Origin: Chaenocephalus aceratus
Taxonomy: Eukaryota > Chordata > Actinopteri > Perciformes > Channichthyidae
Direction of reading: 5' to 3'
NCBI GenBank assembly: GCA_023974075.1
Contig: JAMFTG010000231.1
Coordinates: 73,501 to 137,500, forward strand
DNA: 64,000 nucleotides
Under the pieces are notes generated by a model that was not told the origin of the DNA, ran no database searches, and saw only the letters and a program-made list of their open reading frames with translations. A program made the translations under genes and the position numbers. Numbering within the stretch: the first letter of the stretch is position 1; each line of letters begins with the position of its first letter. Positions 1 to 11,385 of the stretch are shown here, piece after piece.

Positions 1-223
1 GGCGCGGCAGCGGGCGGCGCGACATCCGGTGGCAGCGGTGGATGTCCTTCTTCAGCTTGTGGGTGGTGGCCAGGGAGCTGAGCTTGGGAGAAGGAGCCAC
101 GGAGGAGGAGGGTGGATGAGGAGAGGAAGAGGAGGAGGAGGAAGGGTTCGCTCGACCCGGTGTAGAGCGAGCTACAGGCAGGCGGGAGTTTGAGGCTCGG
201 CTTCCTCCGGTCTGAGCGTCAGC
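1..223 (-). CDS. cbx6: cbx6 exon 5 (partial, cut by window edge)
   Basis: After a ctccctcag acceptor (complement of 224-225) the frame stays open to the left edge. It encodes [11 protein letters not shown], a poly-Ser linker, and [17 protein letters not shown] followed by [10 protein letters not shown]. The last part matches the CBX6 segment [17 protein letters not shown]. In the family this is the long last exon. Confidence 0.92.
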
Positions 224-3200
224 CTGAGGGAGAGAGTGGAGGAGATAACCGTTTGATCCCTTGCCGGTTTCGCAAGTTTACCCACGTACAAAGAAATGAA
301 CAGACTATCGTTTTAATAATAGGTTTTCTTTAACTAATGAGAGACGGAATATCAAAAAGAAAATCTGAGCGTGAGCCCGAGAGAGAGAGAGATAGAGAGG
401 AGGATGAAACCCTCTTTAGCCAGTAGATTTTCATTGTCACCGACCCCACCACTGTAACTACTGGCCCGGAGCATTCGTCCTCTACTCTAATGATGATGAA
501 AATGAACACAAATGGATGAATGATATTATTTTAACGACTGATTGAACCACAGCAGTATTGTTTTAGAGATGGTATAGTTTAACTGCTATGCCTGCCATCT
601 CTGCTCTGTGTCATTGTTCTTCATAGAAGAATTAAAATACAGACTCATAGATGTTAAGTTCGGTTGCTTGGCTACTAGCCTTCTTGTTTTGTATCAAAGC
701 GTTTCTTGAAACCATGACAACGCTACTAACCAGTGACTGCTAGGCATCTGTACACGGCAACCTGCCTTCTGCCATTGGTACCGGCTTCAGGCTCTCTACA
801 CTTCTTCCTATTTATAACGGATCGCATGAACATAGGCTCTGGATTACTTTTCAGATGTCTTCACTCGTCTTGTCTTTTATCTGGACCCTGAGTCTGTCAT
901 CAAGTGTTCATTCATTGTGTTGTCTCCTGGGCTCTGCAGTGCCCGGAGTCTGTCTTTTTATGTTCTTCCTCCCAACCCCATCCCCTCAGGACGCCCTTTG
1001 CCTCCTGGCAGCTCATCATTGAAAATAAGAATTTGTTCTTAATTGATTTTCCTGGCTAAATAAAGGTTCTACTACTATACTACATGTGTTGCAATAGTAA
1101 CTAACTACATTACATTACTACTTGTACTACAACATTTGAACCATCAGTTCTTCCTCATTCTCCTCAATTGTTCATATTTGGTTCATTAAAATAATTATAT
1201 TAATAATAATAATAATATATCAATTTTATATAGCGCTTTTCTGAACCCAAAGACGCTTTACATTTGGGAGGGAGGGTAGACAAACAAAACAAAAACAAAG
1301 ACAGAACCAAAAAGAAACAAAACACAACAGAAAAGCAGTCAGGAGGAAGTTGATTGAGAGGGGGAGGGGCTTATGGATAGAGAGTTGAAGAGGTGGGTTT
1401 TGAGGCGGGACTGGAACAGGGTGAGGGATATTGTGGTCATTGTTAAAAAAAAAATGCTGCTATTATCATCATTATTATTATTTGGCTTTCTGCCTTCCTG
1501 TCATCAGGAGTCAGACATGTAATGGCTATGCAATAGATTAGATTCTTCATTATCCTGCTGGGGCATTTCCTGCACTCCTTCACTACAGACTTTCTCGGCC
1601 CTGCGCTCCGCAGCAAACAGCTGTTTGCTTTTCACCCGACAACGACAACCGCCTCACGAAACGCTATGTTGTAGCATTAAGAAATAATTTAATCAAATTG
1701 CTCGTCAAAATACCTTTACCACAGGACCAGAGTCCCGAGCGGGCAAGTGGGAAGTAGGTTATGCTGGCCCGGGAGGTCTGAACAGTGCTTCAGACCTCCC
1801 GGGCCATTTATAATGTCGAGCCCCGCATTATTCTCTTGCACTATTTTGTTATGCAAGCTAATTTGTAAATGTAATTATACAAATAAAGATAATTCAAGTG
1901 GTGCTTCCTCCAGTCTGAGCACTGAAGACAAATCTCTAAAAAGTACCCAGAACATGAGAAAATATTTAAAAAGCACCAGTACAAACTGGAGCAATGCATA
2001 AAGTTATTAAATAAGCATTGTTCCACTGTGTGATGCTGGTTAAAAACACAGCTTGTGTTATATATGTGCAAGCTGAATTGTAAATAGAATGACCCAAAGA
2101 CACTTCGGGTGGCGCTGTTGTTAATGAGATATCTTTCATGCATGAACGTTAAATAAAGCTGTAGAAAAACTGAACCTTCAAGGACTGTTTTTTGGGTTTT
2201 GGTCCTCGTTTCTTCGGCCCGAGGATCTCCCTCTCCCGTTCCCTGCAAAGAGGAAAAAGACACAATGAGAGGTAATAAAACAGATGTGTGTGAGATGTAA
2301 GAAGTGCAGTCAGATTTTCCGTTTAGTTTGATGAGTCTTTTTAGTTCTCTCTGTTTTAAACCGCAGTTCCTCTCAGAGAGCAGCACAAGGCTTTTCAAGC
2401 GTCTCCAGAACAGACATGAAAGACATGCCGTGTTCATTTTGGGAGCTATTTTTGATTTAGTCTTTAGACGAAAATGGTTATTAGTTTTAGTCACATTTTA
2501 GTCCTTTTTATCCCCGATGTAAAATCATTACATTTTAGTCAACTTTTAGTCAAAACTAATTCAGTTAGACAAATACCGGAATCTGAAATTGGAATCAAGG
2601 TGACAGCATCAAGTGTTGAAATTCGTAAAGCAACATTTCACTCTCTTAACACTTTACTTGTGTAATATATCTAGGGGTGGGTATCACTAAGGTTTTTAAC
2701 GGTACTACTACTCTTAAAAATCTGTGTGCACACCGCTGCAGCATGTCTGTTAGGCCCCGCCCCCGCACACAGAGAGAGAGAGAGTTAGGCCCACCCCCGC
2801 ACACAGAGAGAGAGAGAGTTAGGCCCCGCCCCCCACGCAGAGAGAGAGAGAGTTAGGCCCACAACCACACAGTGAGAGAGAGTTAGGCCCCGCCCCCCAC
2901 GCAGAGAGAGAGTTAGGCCCCGCCTCCCACACAGAGAGAGTTAGGCCCCACCCCCCACACAGAGAGAGAAAGAGAGAGTTAGGCCCCGCCCCCACACAGA
3001 GAGAGAGAGAGAAAGAGAGAGTTAGGCCCCGCCCCCCACACACAGAGTGAGAGAGTTAGGCCCCGCCCCCCCACATACAGAGAGAGAGAAAGAGAGAAAG
3101 TTAGGCCCCGCCCCCCACACAGAGAGAGAGAGAGTTAGACCCGCCCCCACACAGAGAGAGAGAGTTAGACCCGCCCCCACACAGAGAGAGAGAGAGTTAG

Positions 3201-3359
3201 GCCCGCCCCCCGCACACAGAGAGAGTTAGGCCCCGCCCCCCACACACAGAGAGAGAGAGAGTTAGGCCCCGCCCCCCACACACAGAGAGAAAGAGAAAGA
3301 GAGAGTTAGGCCCCGCCCCCCACACACAGAGAGAGAGAGTTAGGCCCCACCCCCCACAC

Positions 3360-3395
<36 letters not shown>

Positions 3396-6300
3396 AGGCC
3401 CCACCCCCCACACAGAGAGAGAGAGAGAGAGAGAGAAAGAAAGAGAGAGTTAGGCCCCGCCCCCCACAGAGAGAGAGTTAGGCCCCGCCCCCCGCACACA
3501 GACGAGACACAAGGAGAGTCTTCTGGAGTGAAGAGAGCGGAAATAATGATATTGCAAGTTAGAAACGTAAGATGCATTTTGACGGACAAGACGGACACTT
3601 GGGGGAAATATGCTGAATTTTGAATCTCCGATAGTCCACCATTAACACCTTAGTCCCGTCTCGTCACGTCTATGAAAACAAAATATACATTTCGTCATAG
3701 TTTTTATTATCAAGAATCTATTTTTAGCTCGTCATCGTCTTGTCTTAGTCATGTAAAAACGGTCGTTGACGAACATTTTTCATCATAGTTTTCGTTGACG
3801 AAATGGACACTGAAGACTTGAGCTAAGATGGAGGTTTCACAATCAGGAAGAGGAAGAGGAATGTAAAGACACTCAAAGCATATTATGTAAACTGGAGACG
3901 GCCCGTCCACACAGCGGCGTGCGTTGAAGCTTCCAACGCTTCTGCCCATTCACTTTGAATGGGGGTGACGTCACTTTTAGCAGAACTGCATTGTGGGAAG
4001 CGACGTGGAGCGTTGCTGGCGTTGCTTGCTTCAGAAGTTGAGCAATGTTCAACTTTTGGCGCCTCGGCAGAAGCGCTAGCCAATCAAACCGCGTGTATGC
4101 TGGGAGAGACTACGCAGGTCATTTCCTCATATTCCAAAAAATGGAGGGAAAATTCATTACAGCGGTCGTGAATCACCCGGTGCTGTATGATCAGTCTCTG
4201 TTCATCTACCGGGACACACACCGGAGGAGCCAGGCATGGAGGGAGGAGGCAGAGACAGTGGGTGGAACTGGTAGGTTTTCACCTGCTTGGGGATTTTATA
4301 TCCAGTTTACTTCGTTTTAACATTGCTATTGCTTTGTATGTCGGGGGCGGGAGATTCATGTGATTGGCTGTTGGTCGCGTTGCTTGCAAAAAATCCCCAA
4401 GCTTCAGACACGCCCACCGCCAAGCGTCAACGCACGCTGCTGTGTGGACGCTCCGTCAGAACTGAAATGAATGAAGGAGCCAAAACCAAATAAGAAAACG
4501 TACTTCAGCGTCAAGCTTGGAATTAAATATAATAATACACTTTATTAAGATCTGCAGGACTTTCATGCAGGAGAGGTTTGTCAGAAAAAAAGGATTCATT
4601 AAATACAACTTGTATTAGTATTTTAAGAGCGTTGGAAGACTGTTCTGTTGTTGATTGATGTGCTTTTATGTATGTCCTTAATGTGTGCTAGGGATGGGAG
4701 TTTGAAAGAAAATGTATATTCGAATATTCGACTCCCAAAAAAACTGTTAACCGAAATGTACATATCCTATAAAAACAAATGTGGGACATTTTTTTACAAA
4801 AATAAATAAAACAATAACATTTTGAAAATAAATAAATACGTGTTCAAATAAGTTTAGAAACCAAGTCGAATTTGTCAAATGAATTGAACTGGCGATCACA
4901 GTTTGAACAGCTATAGGCCTGCAGCTTTCATGCTTAAAACATCACAACAAACACGAACAACATAACGGGTTAGGGTAACGTAACCCGTGACAACAGAGAT
5001 CAACCTGTAACAGGGCCTACGCACAGAATGCAGCTATTCAATACTCATCCTTCTTTAAGAACATGAGCATGTCTACTCAGGGGAGGGGGCCCAATCAGGC
5101 CAGCTGGAGAGAAGACCCTCTCAGCTGGGATGTGGGCCTAAGATGAGGTTTGAGTCTGCGTGGTCTGCGTGTGGGGGGGGGGCAGCAGCCGTATCATTGG
5201 CTAGAACTAGATCTGATGGATTTGGACATGAACGCGAGTGAAGTACAACGGGACGCGAGAGAGAGATCAGCAGCTCGGAGCAGAACACCTTTAGACCTGA
5301 CACACTCAGCGATGGCCCGGGCGTATACATTGAATGATTCAATTTGATCATACGTAATCAACTTAGGCACCGCTCCCAAAAATATATATATATTCGAATA
5401 TTCGATTAATCGTTCCCATCCCATACGTATACATGTGTCTGTTGATTAACAGATTATGTATATACATTGTAATTTGTATTCCTCTGGATTGTGGGAGAGG
5501 GTATTTCGATCTCTCCGTCTCACACAAACTGAAAGATTTGATTTTGAGATTGAATGAAGGCAACTCATTCCTATGTAAGTCTTTGCTTTAGTTTAATACT
5601 CTTTAGGATGCACACGAACCCCTTAATGGCGAATCCCTCACTCTGTGCACGACTTCTTTTGTGCACACGATAAATAAACTGTTATTCAAACATAAAGCCG
5701 CTTTACTCACTTTCGCTCGAAGCCCAGTATCAGCCTGTCGTCCAGAATGTTCTCCTCTGGCTCCCAGGTGCTGTGCCTGAGGAAGCAAGGAGGAGGAAAC
5801 AAGGAGGGAGGCCACATGAAGGAAGCATCAGCATTTCATCCATATTTTGAGTTTCGTGTGCCGGCATTAAAACATCGGAAAGAAAAGAGTGAGGAGCAGC
5901 TCTTACTTCATCGCCCATCCTTTCCATTTCACGAGGTACTCGAGTCTCGCCTGCAAGAAAACACATGTTTACAGGATTAAAATGGTACATGACAACAAGT
6001 GTCTCTACTTTAAAGAGTCCTCTCCTGCTGATGTTCAGCTGTATATCAGTATGTAGTGTCTCTACTTTAAAGAGTCCTCTCCTGCTGATGTTCAGCTGTA
6101 TATCAGTATGTAGTGTCTCTACTTTAAAGAGTCCTCTCCTGCTGATGTTCAGGTGTATATCAGGATGTAGTGTCTCTACTTTAAAGAGTCCTCCCCTGCT
6201 GATGTTCAGGTGTATATCAGGATGTAGTGTCTCTACTTTAAAGAGTCCTCTCCTGCTGATGTTCAGGTGTATATCAGTATGTAGTGTCTCTACTTTAAAG

Positions 6301-9300
6301 AGTCCTCTCCTGCTGATGTTCAGGTGTATATCAGTATGTAGTGTCTCTACTTTAAAGAGTCCTCTCCTGCTGATGTCCAGGTGTATATCAGTATGTAGTG
6401 TCTCTACTTTAAAGAGTCCTCTCCTGCTGATGTTCAGGTGTATATCAGTGTGTAGTGTCTCTACTTTAAAGAGTCCTCTCCTGCTGATGTTCAGGTGTAT
6501 ATCAGTGTGTAGTGTCTCTACTTTAAGAGTCCTCTCCTGCTGATGCTCAGGTGTATATCAGTATGTAGTGTCTCTACTTTAAAGAGTCCTCTCCAGCTGA
6601 TGTTCAGGTGTATATCAGTGTGTAGTGTCTCTACTTTAAAGAGTCCTCTCCTGCTGATGCTCAGGTGTATATCAGTATGTAGTGTCTCTACTTTAAAGAG
6701 TCCTCTCCTGCTGATGTGCAGGTGTATATCAGTATGTAGTGTCTCTACTTTAAAGAGTCCTCTCCTGCTGATGCTCAGGTGTATACCAGTATGTAGCGTC
6801 ACATACTGTCTGTGCTGCAGCACCTCTTTTCACCCTCTGTCTGAAACCAGAGCCCAGAGCTGCTCTGATTGGTTAGCTGGCCGGCTCTGTTGTGATTGGT
6901 CAACCAGCTTAGAGATGTCACGTATCTTTAGCCTATCACGTTCAATTTGTTGGAGCGCCAGCCAATAGGAGCGCGAGTTTGACATAGTGATGTCACTATG
7001 TTAGGAGTAAACAAAGGAACGTAACTTGAATATATTTGTCAGTTCCTGTACATTCCTCCTCTCTGATCCCATTCTCCTTACAGTCGATGAAGGTCACGCT
7101 GATCAGCTGCTTGGTTGATACATAAAGTGCATTCAGCGTTCTGTTCATTTGACTTTACCACCATTGGATTGTGTTTTAGGAATATGTGTGTTTGTGAACG
7201 TAAAGATGCACTGAAGGTTATTAGACTATCTGCACAGCTGATGTTACAGCTAGAGATGTCCCGATCCGATCACGTGATCGGGGATCGGAGCCGATCACGT
7301 GATTTTCAAAAATTGGGGATCGGGATTCTTTTTTTTTTTATAATTTTTTTTATAATTATTTAATGTTACAAAACAAAAATGACCATGTTCACGTCTTAAA
7401 GTCATCCTGAGGACTTAGTTTTGGTTTAAAATGACACAACATCATGTATGTCAGTGACCACCAACTGGCGGCCCGCGGGCCACATCCGGCCCGCCAGACA
7501 TTCTCATCCGGCCCGCACGACGGGGGTGACTGTGGCGTTCACCTCCCACCCATTATTTTTTTTTACAACGTCGTGAGTAAGATGCAGTACCGGAGTCCAA
7601 CAGAGAGGCAGCAGCTGCGGGACAGTAGACTGCGTACTGCGAAACCTTCCCTGCCTTCAAGAAGAAGTGACCCTTCCTTGTGAAGAGTCTGCTTTGTGCG
7701 CTCCGCAGCAGTAGCCCCGCTGCGACGGAGTCCAACAGAGAGGCAGGAGCTGCGGGACAGTAGCCTGGAAGCAGGGCTGGGTTGTAACCATAGACTGGTT
7801 GTAACGGAATACATGTAACGGCGTTACGCAGAATATAAAAATCAAGTAGGCTAACTGTATTCAGCTGGCGTTACATTTCAAAAAAGTGTAATCTGATTAC
7901 AGTTACTTTCATAAACCTGAAGTGAATACATTGTGGAATACTTATTGGAATTATTGGTGGAAAAGTTTCCTCACAAAATGTAATATTCATTACCGGCAGA
8001 ACTGTGCGCACACTGCACAGCGCTGCAGCATGTCTGTGAGCGAGAGAGAGATGCAGCGTGTCTGTGAGGCCCCGCCCCCGCACGCAGTGAGAGAGAGAGG
8101 TGCAGCGTGTCTGTGAGGCCCCGCCCCCGCACGCAGTGAGAGAGAGAGATGCAGTGTGTCTGTGAGGCCCCGCCCCCGCACGCAGTGAGAGAGATCTCTT
8201 TTAAAATATATTGAAAGTTAGAAACGGAGATGGTTAGATAAAATGTGCAAGATAACGTTTATGTAGCATTTCTTTATTGTCGAAATGATGACATTTCATA
8301 ACGGGATCAAATCAAAGTGAACGGCCTGCTGCTGCTGAATGCATGGGGCAAGTGACTGGAACAAGTTTTAAAAGTTATTGCATCGTTTCAGATAATAAAT
8401 TAAAGGTCCGCAGTACCTGAGCGTGCTCCACTAGCATTGTGGACTATATAAAAATCACTGGCCCGCGATTGTGTCTATTGGATACATTTTGGCCCTTGGA
8501 CAAATGTAGTTGGTGATCCCTGATGTATGTGTTGCTTCTTTTGGGCTTGTTTTCAGACCTGGTTGCTTCTTCCTCTGAAAGCTGGCAACAGAGTGGGCGC
8601 AGTGTCTAATAGCAGCAGCAAGCTAACGAGAGGCTACGTTCAGCTGGTGACTCGGGAGTCGGGACAGAGAAAATGTCAGGAGTTTGGAAGTATTATGAAA
8701 TTGAAAGCGAAGGCAGTGTAACAGCCAGATGCAATGTTTGCAAGGCAGAGGTTCCGCGTGGTGGAAAGAACAGAGCTACGTTCAACACGACCAATCTAAT
8801 ACGCCACCTGAGAAACAAACACGAACAACAACACGGCGAGTACACAGCGGCCACTCGGGTAACGAGTACACAGCGGCCACTCGGGTAACGGCACGGAAAC
8901 AACCGACACTTTCAGAGACTTTTAAAAGGAAAGAGAAACTGAACAGTGAAAAGGCCAAACAATAACAGCCAAGATAGCTGAATTCATCGCGTTGGATGAC
9001 CAGCCGTTATCTGTTACCTTTCTTTCTCTTAATGCATTGCATAAAGATCGGATCGGGGAAAATCGGTATCGGCAGATTGTCAAAATCAAATGATCGGAAT
9101 CGGATCGGGAGCAAAAAAAGGTGATCGGGACATCCCTACCTCATACACATTCATCTCCATTTTTAAAACTGTTTCAGATACGAAGGGACCCTGATGAATC
9201 CCAGCAGCATGTGAGCGACCGCATCGACCACAGATAACGTCCTCCATTGCAGCGAGTGTGTGAACCTGTGAGATGTTATTCCTGCTTTCATGCTGGATAA

Positions 9301-11070
9301 CAAAAGGAGGGTTCATCTGAAGGTCCAGCAGGAAGCCCAGGAGGCCTGCTGGTTAACTACCGGACTCTTAAAGTGGAGCACGCCATGATTTACAGGCTCT
9401 TTCTTTCCCAGAATGCAAAGCATGCAGCGTGCAGTTCTCACATCGAGTCCGGAGGCTTTCCCGTTAGCGGCTGCCTTTTATCCGCCTCCGCTTAAACCTG
9501 TATATCACACCTGTCTCCTTCTGTTCTGTTCCCTTGCCTCCTTAATGACTGCTTTCATTATCTGTAATTGTCCTTCTCCAATGGGGTTCTTTGCACGTTA
9601 AGGTTGTTGAAGTTGTAAACCACTTGGAGTTGCCATGCCATACTAAACTGTTAAAACACATGCCGTTTTCTACAGAAATGCGGGGAATAAAAACGGCATG
9701 TGTTTTAACAGTTAAGTAGTTAAAACACCTCGAGCCTTCTGCTCTTTGAAAGCAATGCTGAAAGTCCGTTACCAAGCGTCTTATCATAGCAGCTTTGTGT
9801 GTTAAACCTGTCTCACCATCTTGTTTTACTTATATTTCCATGGCTCTTTAAGGACTGTTCTAACTGTATGTACTGGAGGTTTCTTTGCACTTTGTCGAGA
9901 TGTTCTTGAAGTTGGAAACCACTATAAATTGCCTTGTTTTTTAAATACGAGATATATAAATAACGTGCATTGCCACATCATACTAAACCGTAAAGTCTTA
10001 CCACAGCAACTTTGAAGGTTTTATTCATCTTTAGCTTGTCATGCTGGCATTAATGGAATACTACAAGAGTATATACATTTCCATTCATGGCCCCTGTATC
10101 GCTATATGCGACTGAAATGTATTTATTAAACATTTGAAAGGAAGTTAGGCATCGTATGTTTGGTGGTAAATATATAGTGCCTCAAACTGTGGAACCTGTT
10201 GAAGATATGTTTTGATATATTCATTTAAATATGAGTTTGTTTTTGTTATGTTCACATTTCTTTTAGTAGCAGCTCGGTCTAATTCAAGGACCGTGCATAC
10301 ATTATAGCCAACAACTCATGTCCATCTGCAGTCCTCAGGCAGGTACATAACAATCAATACAACCTACAACCATTGCAAACTCTCTATCACACAATTATGA
10401 AACGGATTAAAGTTCAGGTCTTTAAAGTTAAAATGTACAATACATTTCAATTGAAAAACTCAGATTACGGTGTGATTAATGTTGCAATATCCAATGTGTG
10501 CACCATGAGCGAAAGACTGAAAGTCAGTGCAGGTGTTATTAAGTTTTATTAGGTCTATTATTGTGTATTTGCATTGTTATTGTTTAGATTTTATAGTGTG
10601 CATTCTCTATAATATATATTGTTCTACTGTTGATATAACTGTTTTGGATACTGAGGTAATAAAGTGCCTTAAACTGTGGTACTAATAACTATTGTAGATA
10701 ATGCGGATATTTTTGATATATATACTTTTAAATATGAGCTGCAGCCTTCATATATCTTCTTATATTACATGTTAGTGAGCTATGTATTACACAGTTCAAC
10801 ATTACTTAATAAATAAACCTGTTTCTGACTGTGATAGCCTAGCCTGGTTAGCTTATGTTAGCTCCTGTTAGCATAGTGAAGGCATTCATCCAGGCCTCCG
10901 CAGCAAGGAGACGACCCTGTGGCCGGTTAGCAGAGCCTATTGCCGGGTAACAGATCCATCATCTACCAGAGAAAGACCCACAAGAGGCGGCGGAGGCTCA
11001 CCTGTCGGATGCGGCGTTTCAGGATCGCTTCGGCGGCGAAAACTCGATCTCCCTTCGCCGAGAGCTCCAT
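1..11070 (-). CDS. cbx6: cbx6, Polycomb chromobox protein 6 (5 exons, 3' end beyond window)
   Basis: Minus-strand gene assembled from five exons: 11070-11002, 5950-5907, 5776-5711, 2242-2176 and 223-1, with consistent phases 0, 2, 2, 0. CBX proteins are the chromodomain subunits of canonical PRC1 and read H3K27me3 in the nucleus. The spliced protein starts [14 protein letters not shown], continues with the chromodomain core EYLVKWKGW and [11 protein letters not shown] (aromatic cage Phe and two Trp present), then the basic AT-hook-like [10 protein letters not shown], a Ser/Pro-rich linker, and the [18 protein letters not shown] segment. That last segment matches the equivalent part of vertebrate CBX6 far better than CBX2, 4, 7 or 8. 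About 156 residues are visible; the rest of the last exon, with the C-terminal repressor box, lies left of the window. Human CBX6 and PLA2G6 are both on 22q13.1, so the neighbourhood is plausible. Whether this is the a or b teleost paralogue cannot be told. Confidence 0.93.
224..2175 (-). other. cbx6 intron 4
   Basis: No exon is recognised. It contains a dispersed fish repeat fragment near 1,200-1,440 that starts with a TAA microsatellite and the phrase tatatagcgcttttctgaac, related to the repeat at 25.9-26.33 kb. The remainder is unremarkable AT-rich sequence. Confidence 0.6.
1200..1440 (+). mobile_element. Dispersed fish interspersed-repeat fragment (unclassified)
   Basis: The opening (TAA)n, then tatatagcgcttttctgaac, 'cccaaagacgctttacat' and later 'gttttgaggcgggactgga', are shared in order with 25,905-26,330. 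This shows two copies of one interspersed family inside two different genes. The class is not certain. Confidence 0.6.
2176..2242 (-). CDS. cbx6: cbx6 exon 4, basic AT-hook-like motif
   Basis: The 67 nt encode ERERE, then [12 protein letters not shown], then KQSLK. The acceptor is a strong tttgcag and the donor is the weaker gttcag. The [10 protein letters not shown] block is diagnostic of the CBX6/CBX8 branch. It ends in phase 0, as the next exon needs. Confidence 0.9.
2738..3505. repeat. GGCCCCGCCCCC/GAGA minisatellite
   Basis: About 20 units of roughly 30-45 bp alternate a GTTAGGCCCCGCCCCC block with (GA)n and CACACA. Unit length varies because the GA tract varies. It lies in cbx6 intron 3. 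A related block of three longer units is at 8,033-8,190. The G/C-rich blocks resemble Sp1-type GC boxes but recur as a satellite, so no promoter role is claimed. Confidence 0.9.
3904..4450 (+). mobile_element. Non-autonomous PIF/Harbinger-type element with MADF relic
   Basis: Near-perfect terminal inverted repeats are seen: cgtccacacagcggcgtgcg at 3904 and its complement ending ctgctgtgtggacg at 4450. Inside, from 4,141, an open frame reads [19 protein letters not shown] and then [18 protein letters not shown], a MADF/Myb-SANT-like domain as found in the accessory protein of Harbinger transposons. It stops at a plausible donor (ACTG|gtaggt, 4,270). No target-site duplication was recognised. 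Confidence 0.7.
4687..5423. mobile_element. hAT-like MITE
   Basis: It is bounded by 'gctagggatgggag' and, inverted, 'cgttcccatccc'. Subterminal attcgaatattcg palindromes occur at both ends (4,715-4,730 and 5,390-5,412). No transposase remains. A sequence of similar style (tagggatgcc...gaatattcg) is at 22,712-23,010. Confidence 0.6.
5711..5776 (-). CDS. cbx6: cbx6 exon 3, chromodomain C-terminal part
   Basis: The 66 nt encode [20 protein letters not shown] followed by ERK, phase 2 to 2, between a ctcag acceptor and a gtgagt donor. The intron to exon 2 is only 130 bp. The usual Tyr before STWEP is His here. Confidence 0.94.
5907..5950 (-). CDS. cbx6: cbx6 exon 2, chromodomain core
   Basis: The acceptor is a good pyrimidine tract ending ttgcag and the donor is gtaaga. 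The 44 nt encode [14 protein letters not shown] plus two bases of Lys, phase 0 to 2. It carries the two Trp of the methyl-lysine cage. A 57-bp satellite array starts only about 48 bp upstream of its acceptor. Confidence 0.94.
5998..6800 (-). repeat. 57-bp satellite array A (cbx6 intron 1)
   Basis: About 14 head-to-tail copies of a 57-bp unit containing tctctactttaaagagtcct and gtgtatatcagtatgtag on the plus strand. Because 57 is a multiple of 3 and the unit lacks stops in several frames, it makes spurious long open frames. The same unit, in opposite genomic but identical transcript-relative orientation, forms arrays at 27.0-35.5 kb and 50.2-50.5 kb. Confidence 0.97.
7452..8522. mobile_element. 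Nested non-autonomous hAT element with perfect 8-bp TSD
   Basis: The ends are cagtgaccaccaact and, inverted, agttggtgatccctg. They are flanked on both sides by the 8-bp direct repeat ATGTATGT (7,444-7,451 and 8,523-8,530), the classic hAT target-site duplication. The 1,071-bp interior holds Ala/Gly-type GC blocks and a three-unit GC/GA minisatellite, with no transposase recognised. It interrupts the older hAT element around it. Confidence 0.88.
8033..8190. repeat. Short GC/GA minisatellite
   Basis: Three units of roughly 55 bp contain gaggccccgcccccgcacgc, a gagagaga tract and gcagtgtgtctgtgaggc-like phrases. It is related in composition to 2,738-3,505. Confidence 0.85.
8673..8966 (+). pseudogene. 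hAT transposase N-terminus, BED-type zinc finger, disrupted
   Basis: The open frame reads [20 protein letters not shown] then [11 protein letters not shown], then [20 protein letters not shown]. The C-x2-C ... H-x4-H spacing is that of a BED finger, which in hAT transposases and ZBED proteins binds DNA. A 26-bp tandem duplication (gagtacacagcggccactcg repeated within 8,837-8,888) shifts the frame. A second frame continues with the usual downstream linker [20 protein letters not shown] and then stops. The DDE catalytic domain is missing, so this is a relic. Confidence 0.82.
9648..9711. other. Perfect 22-bp inverted repeat with 20-nt loop
   Basis: Arms ctgttaaaacacatgccgtt(tt) at 9648-9669 and the exact complement at 9690-9711; pairing extends outward to about 29 bp with one mismatch. 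It lies in cbx6 intron 1. The size fits a short MITE or a pre-miRNA-like hairpin. No function is shown. Confidence 0.8.
11002..11070 (-). CDS. cbx6: cbx6 exon 1 (coding part)
   Basis: The start codon is the reverse complement of 11068-11070. The 23 residues begin [15 protein letters not shown] and end KRRIRQ, the standard chromobox N-terminus with the cage Phe. The donor after the CAG codon is gtgagc (phase 0), which is the usual CBX exon 1 boundary. The 5' untranslated leader continues upstream past 11,092 into a duplicated segment and a CA microsatellite. Confidence 0.93.
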
Positions 11071-11091
11071 GTTCTCTGAGCCCGGAGAGAA

Positions 11092-11133
11092 GTGCTCTGA
11101 TACCCGGGGAACCGTGTGTCTGTGTACCCGCTG
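11092..11133 (+). repeat. cbx6 leader segment, copy 1 of an inverted duplication
   Basis: gtgctctgatacccggggaa and the following accgtgtgtctgtgtacccg recur as a reverse complement at 12,963-13,003 with one substitution and one single-base indel. Both copies abut CA/GT microsatellites on the same (upstream) side. Confidence 0.93.
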
Positions 11134-11149
11134 TACCGCCGCACGTACA

Positions 11150-11177
11150 CACACGTACACGCACATGCACACACACA

Positions 11178-11208
<31 letters not shown>

Positions 11209-11336
11209 CACAACACACACACACACACACACGCATTAAAAACTACTCTGTTTTTCTCCAGGTTCGTAGACTCTTACTGAAAACTGTCTTTATTATCATT
11301 TTGAAAAAAGGTACTTGACCACTGTAAACACTCATA

Positions 11337-11385
<49 letters not shown>

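Larger units (their letters stand above)
7252..9137 (+). mobile_element. hAT transposon relic with BED zinc finger
   Basis: Terminal inverted repeats are tagagatgtcccgatccgat at the left and its imperfect complement ending gatcgggacatcccta at the right, followed inward by gatcgg-rich palindromes. The interior carries a BED-finger fragment and a younger nested hAT element. No 8-bp target duplication is visible at the outer ends. Confidence 0.75.
5951..11001 (-). other. cbx6 intron 1
   Basis: Five-kb intron filled by the 57-bp array (5,998-6,800), a hAT element with a nested hAT (7,252-9,137), a strong hairpin (9,648-9,711), and LINE/SINE-like tails with 'tttgcact...gaaaccactataaattgcc' phrases (9,590-9,640 and 9,880-9,935). 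Nothing recognised lies in 9,940-10,930 apart from AT-rich unique-looking sequence. Confidence 0.65.

Noticed and set aside
2176..2242. Possible frameshift at the end of cbx6 exon 4
   Set aside because: Careful recount of the A run shows that the frame [10 protein letters not shown] is intact and ends in phase 0.
1841..2494. 217-codon minus frame overlapping cbx6 exon 4
   Set aside because: It passes through exon 4 in the wrong frame ([11 protein letters not shown] instead of [10 protein letters not shown]) and has no similarity elsewhere.
4965..4990. Telomere-like ggttaggg words (also 26,978 and 49,952)
   Set aside because: Only one or two TTAGGG copies at each place; no interstitial telomeric array.
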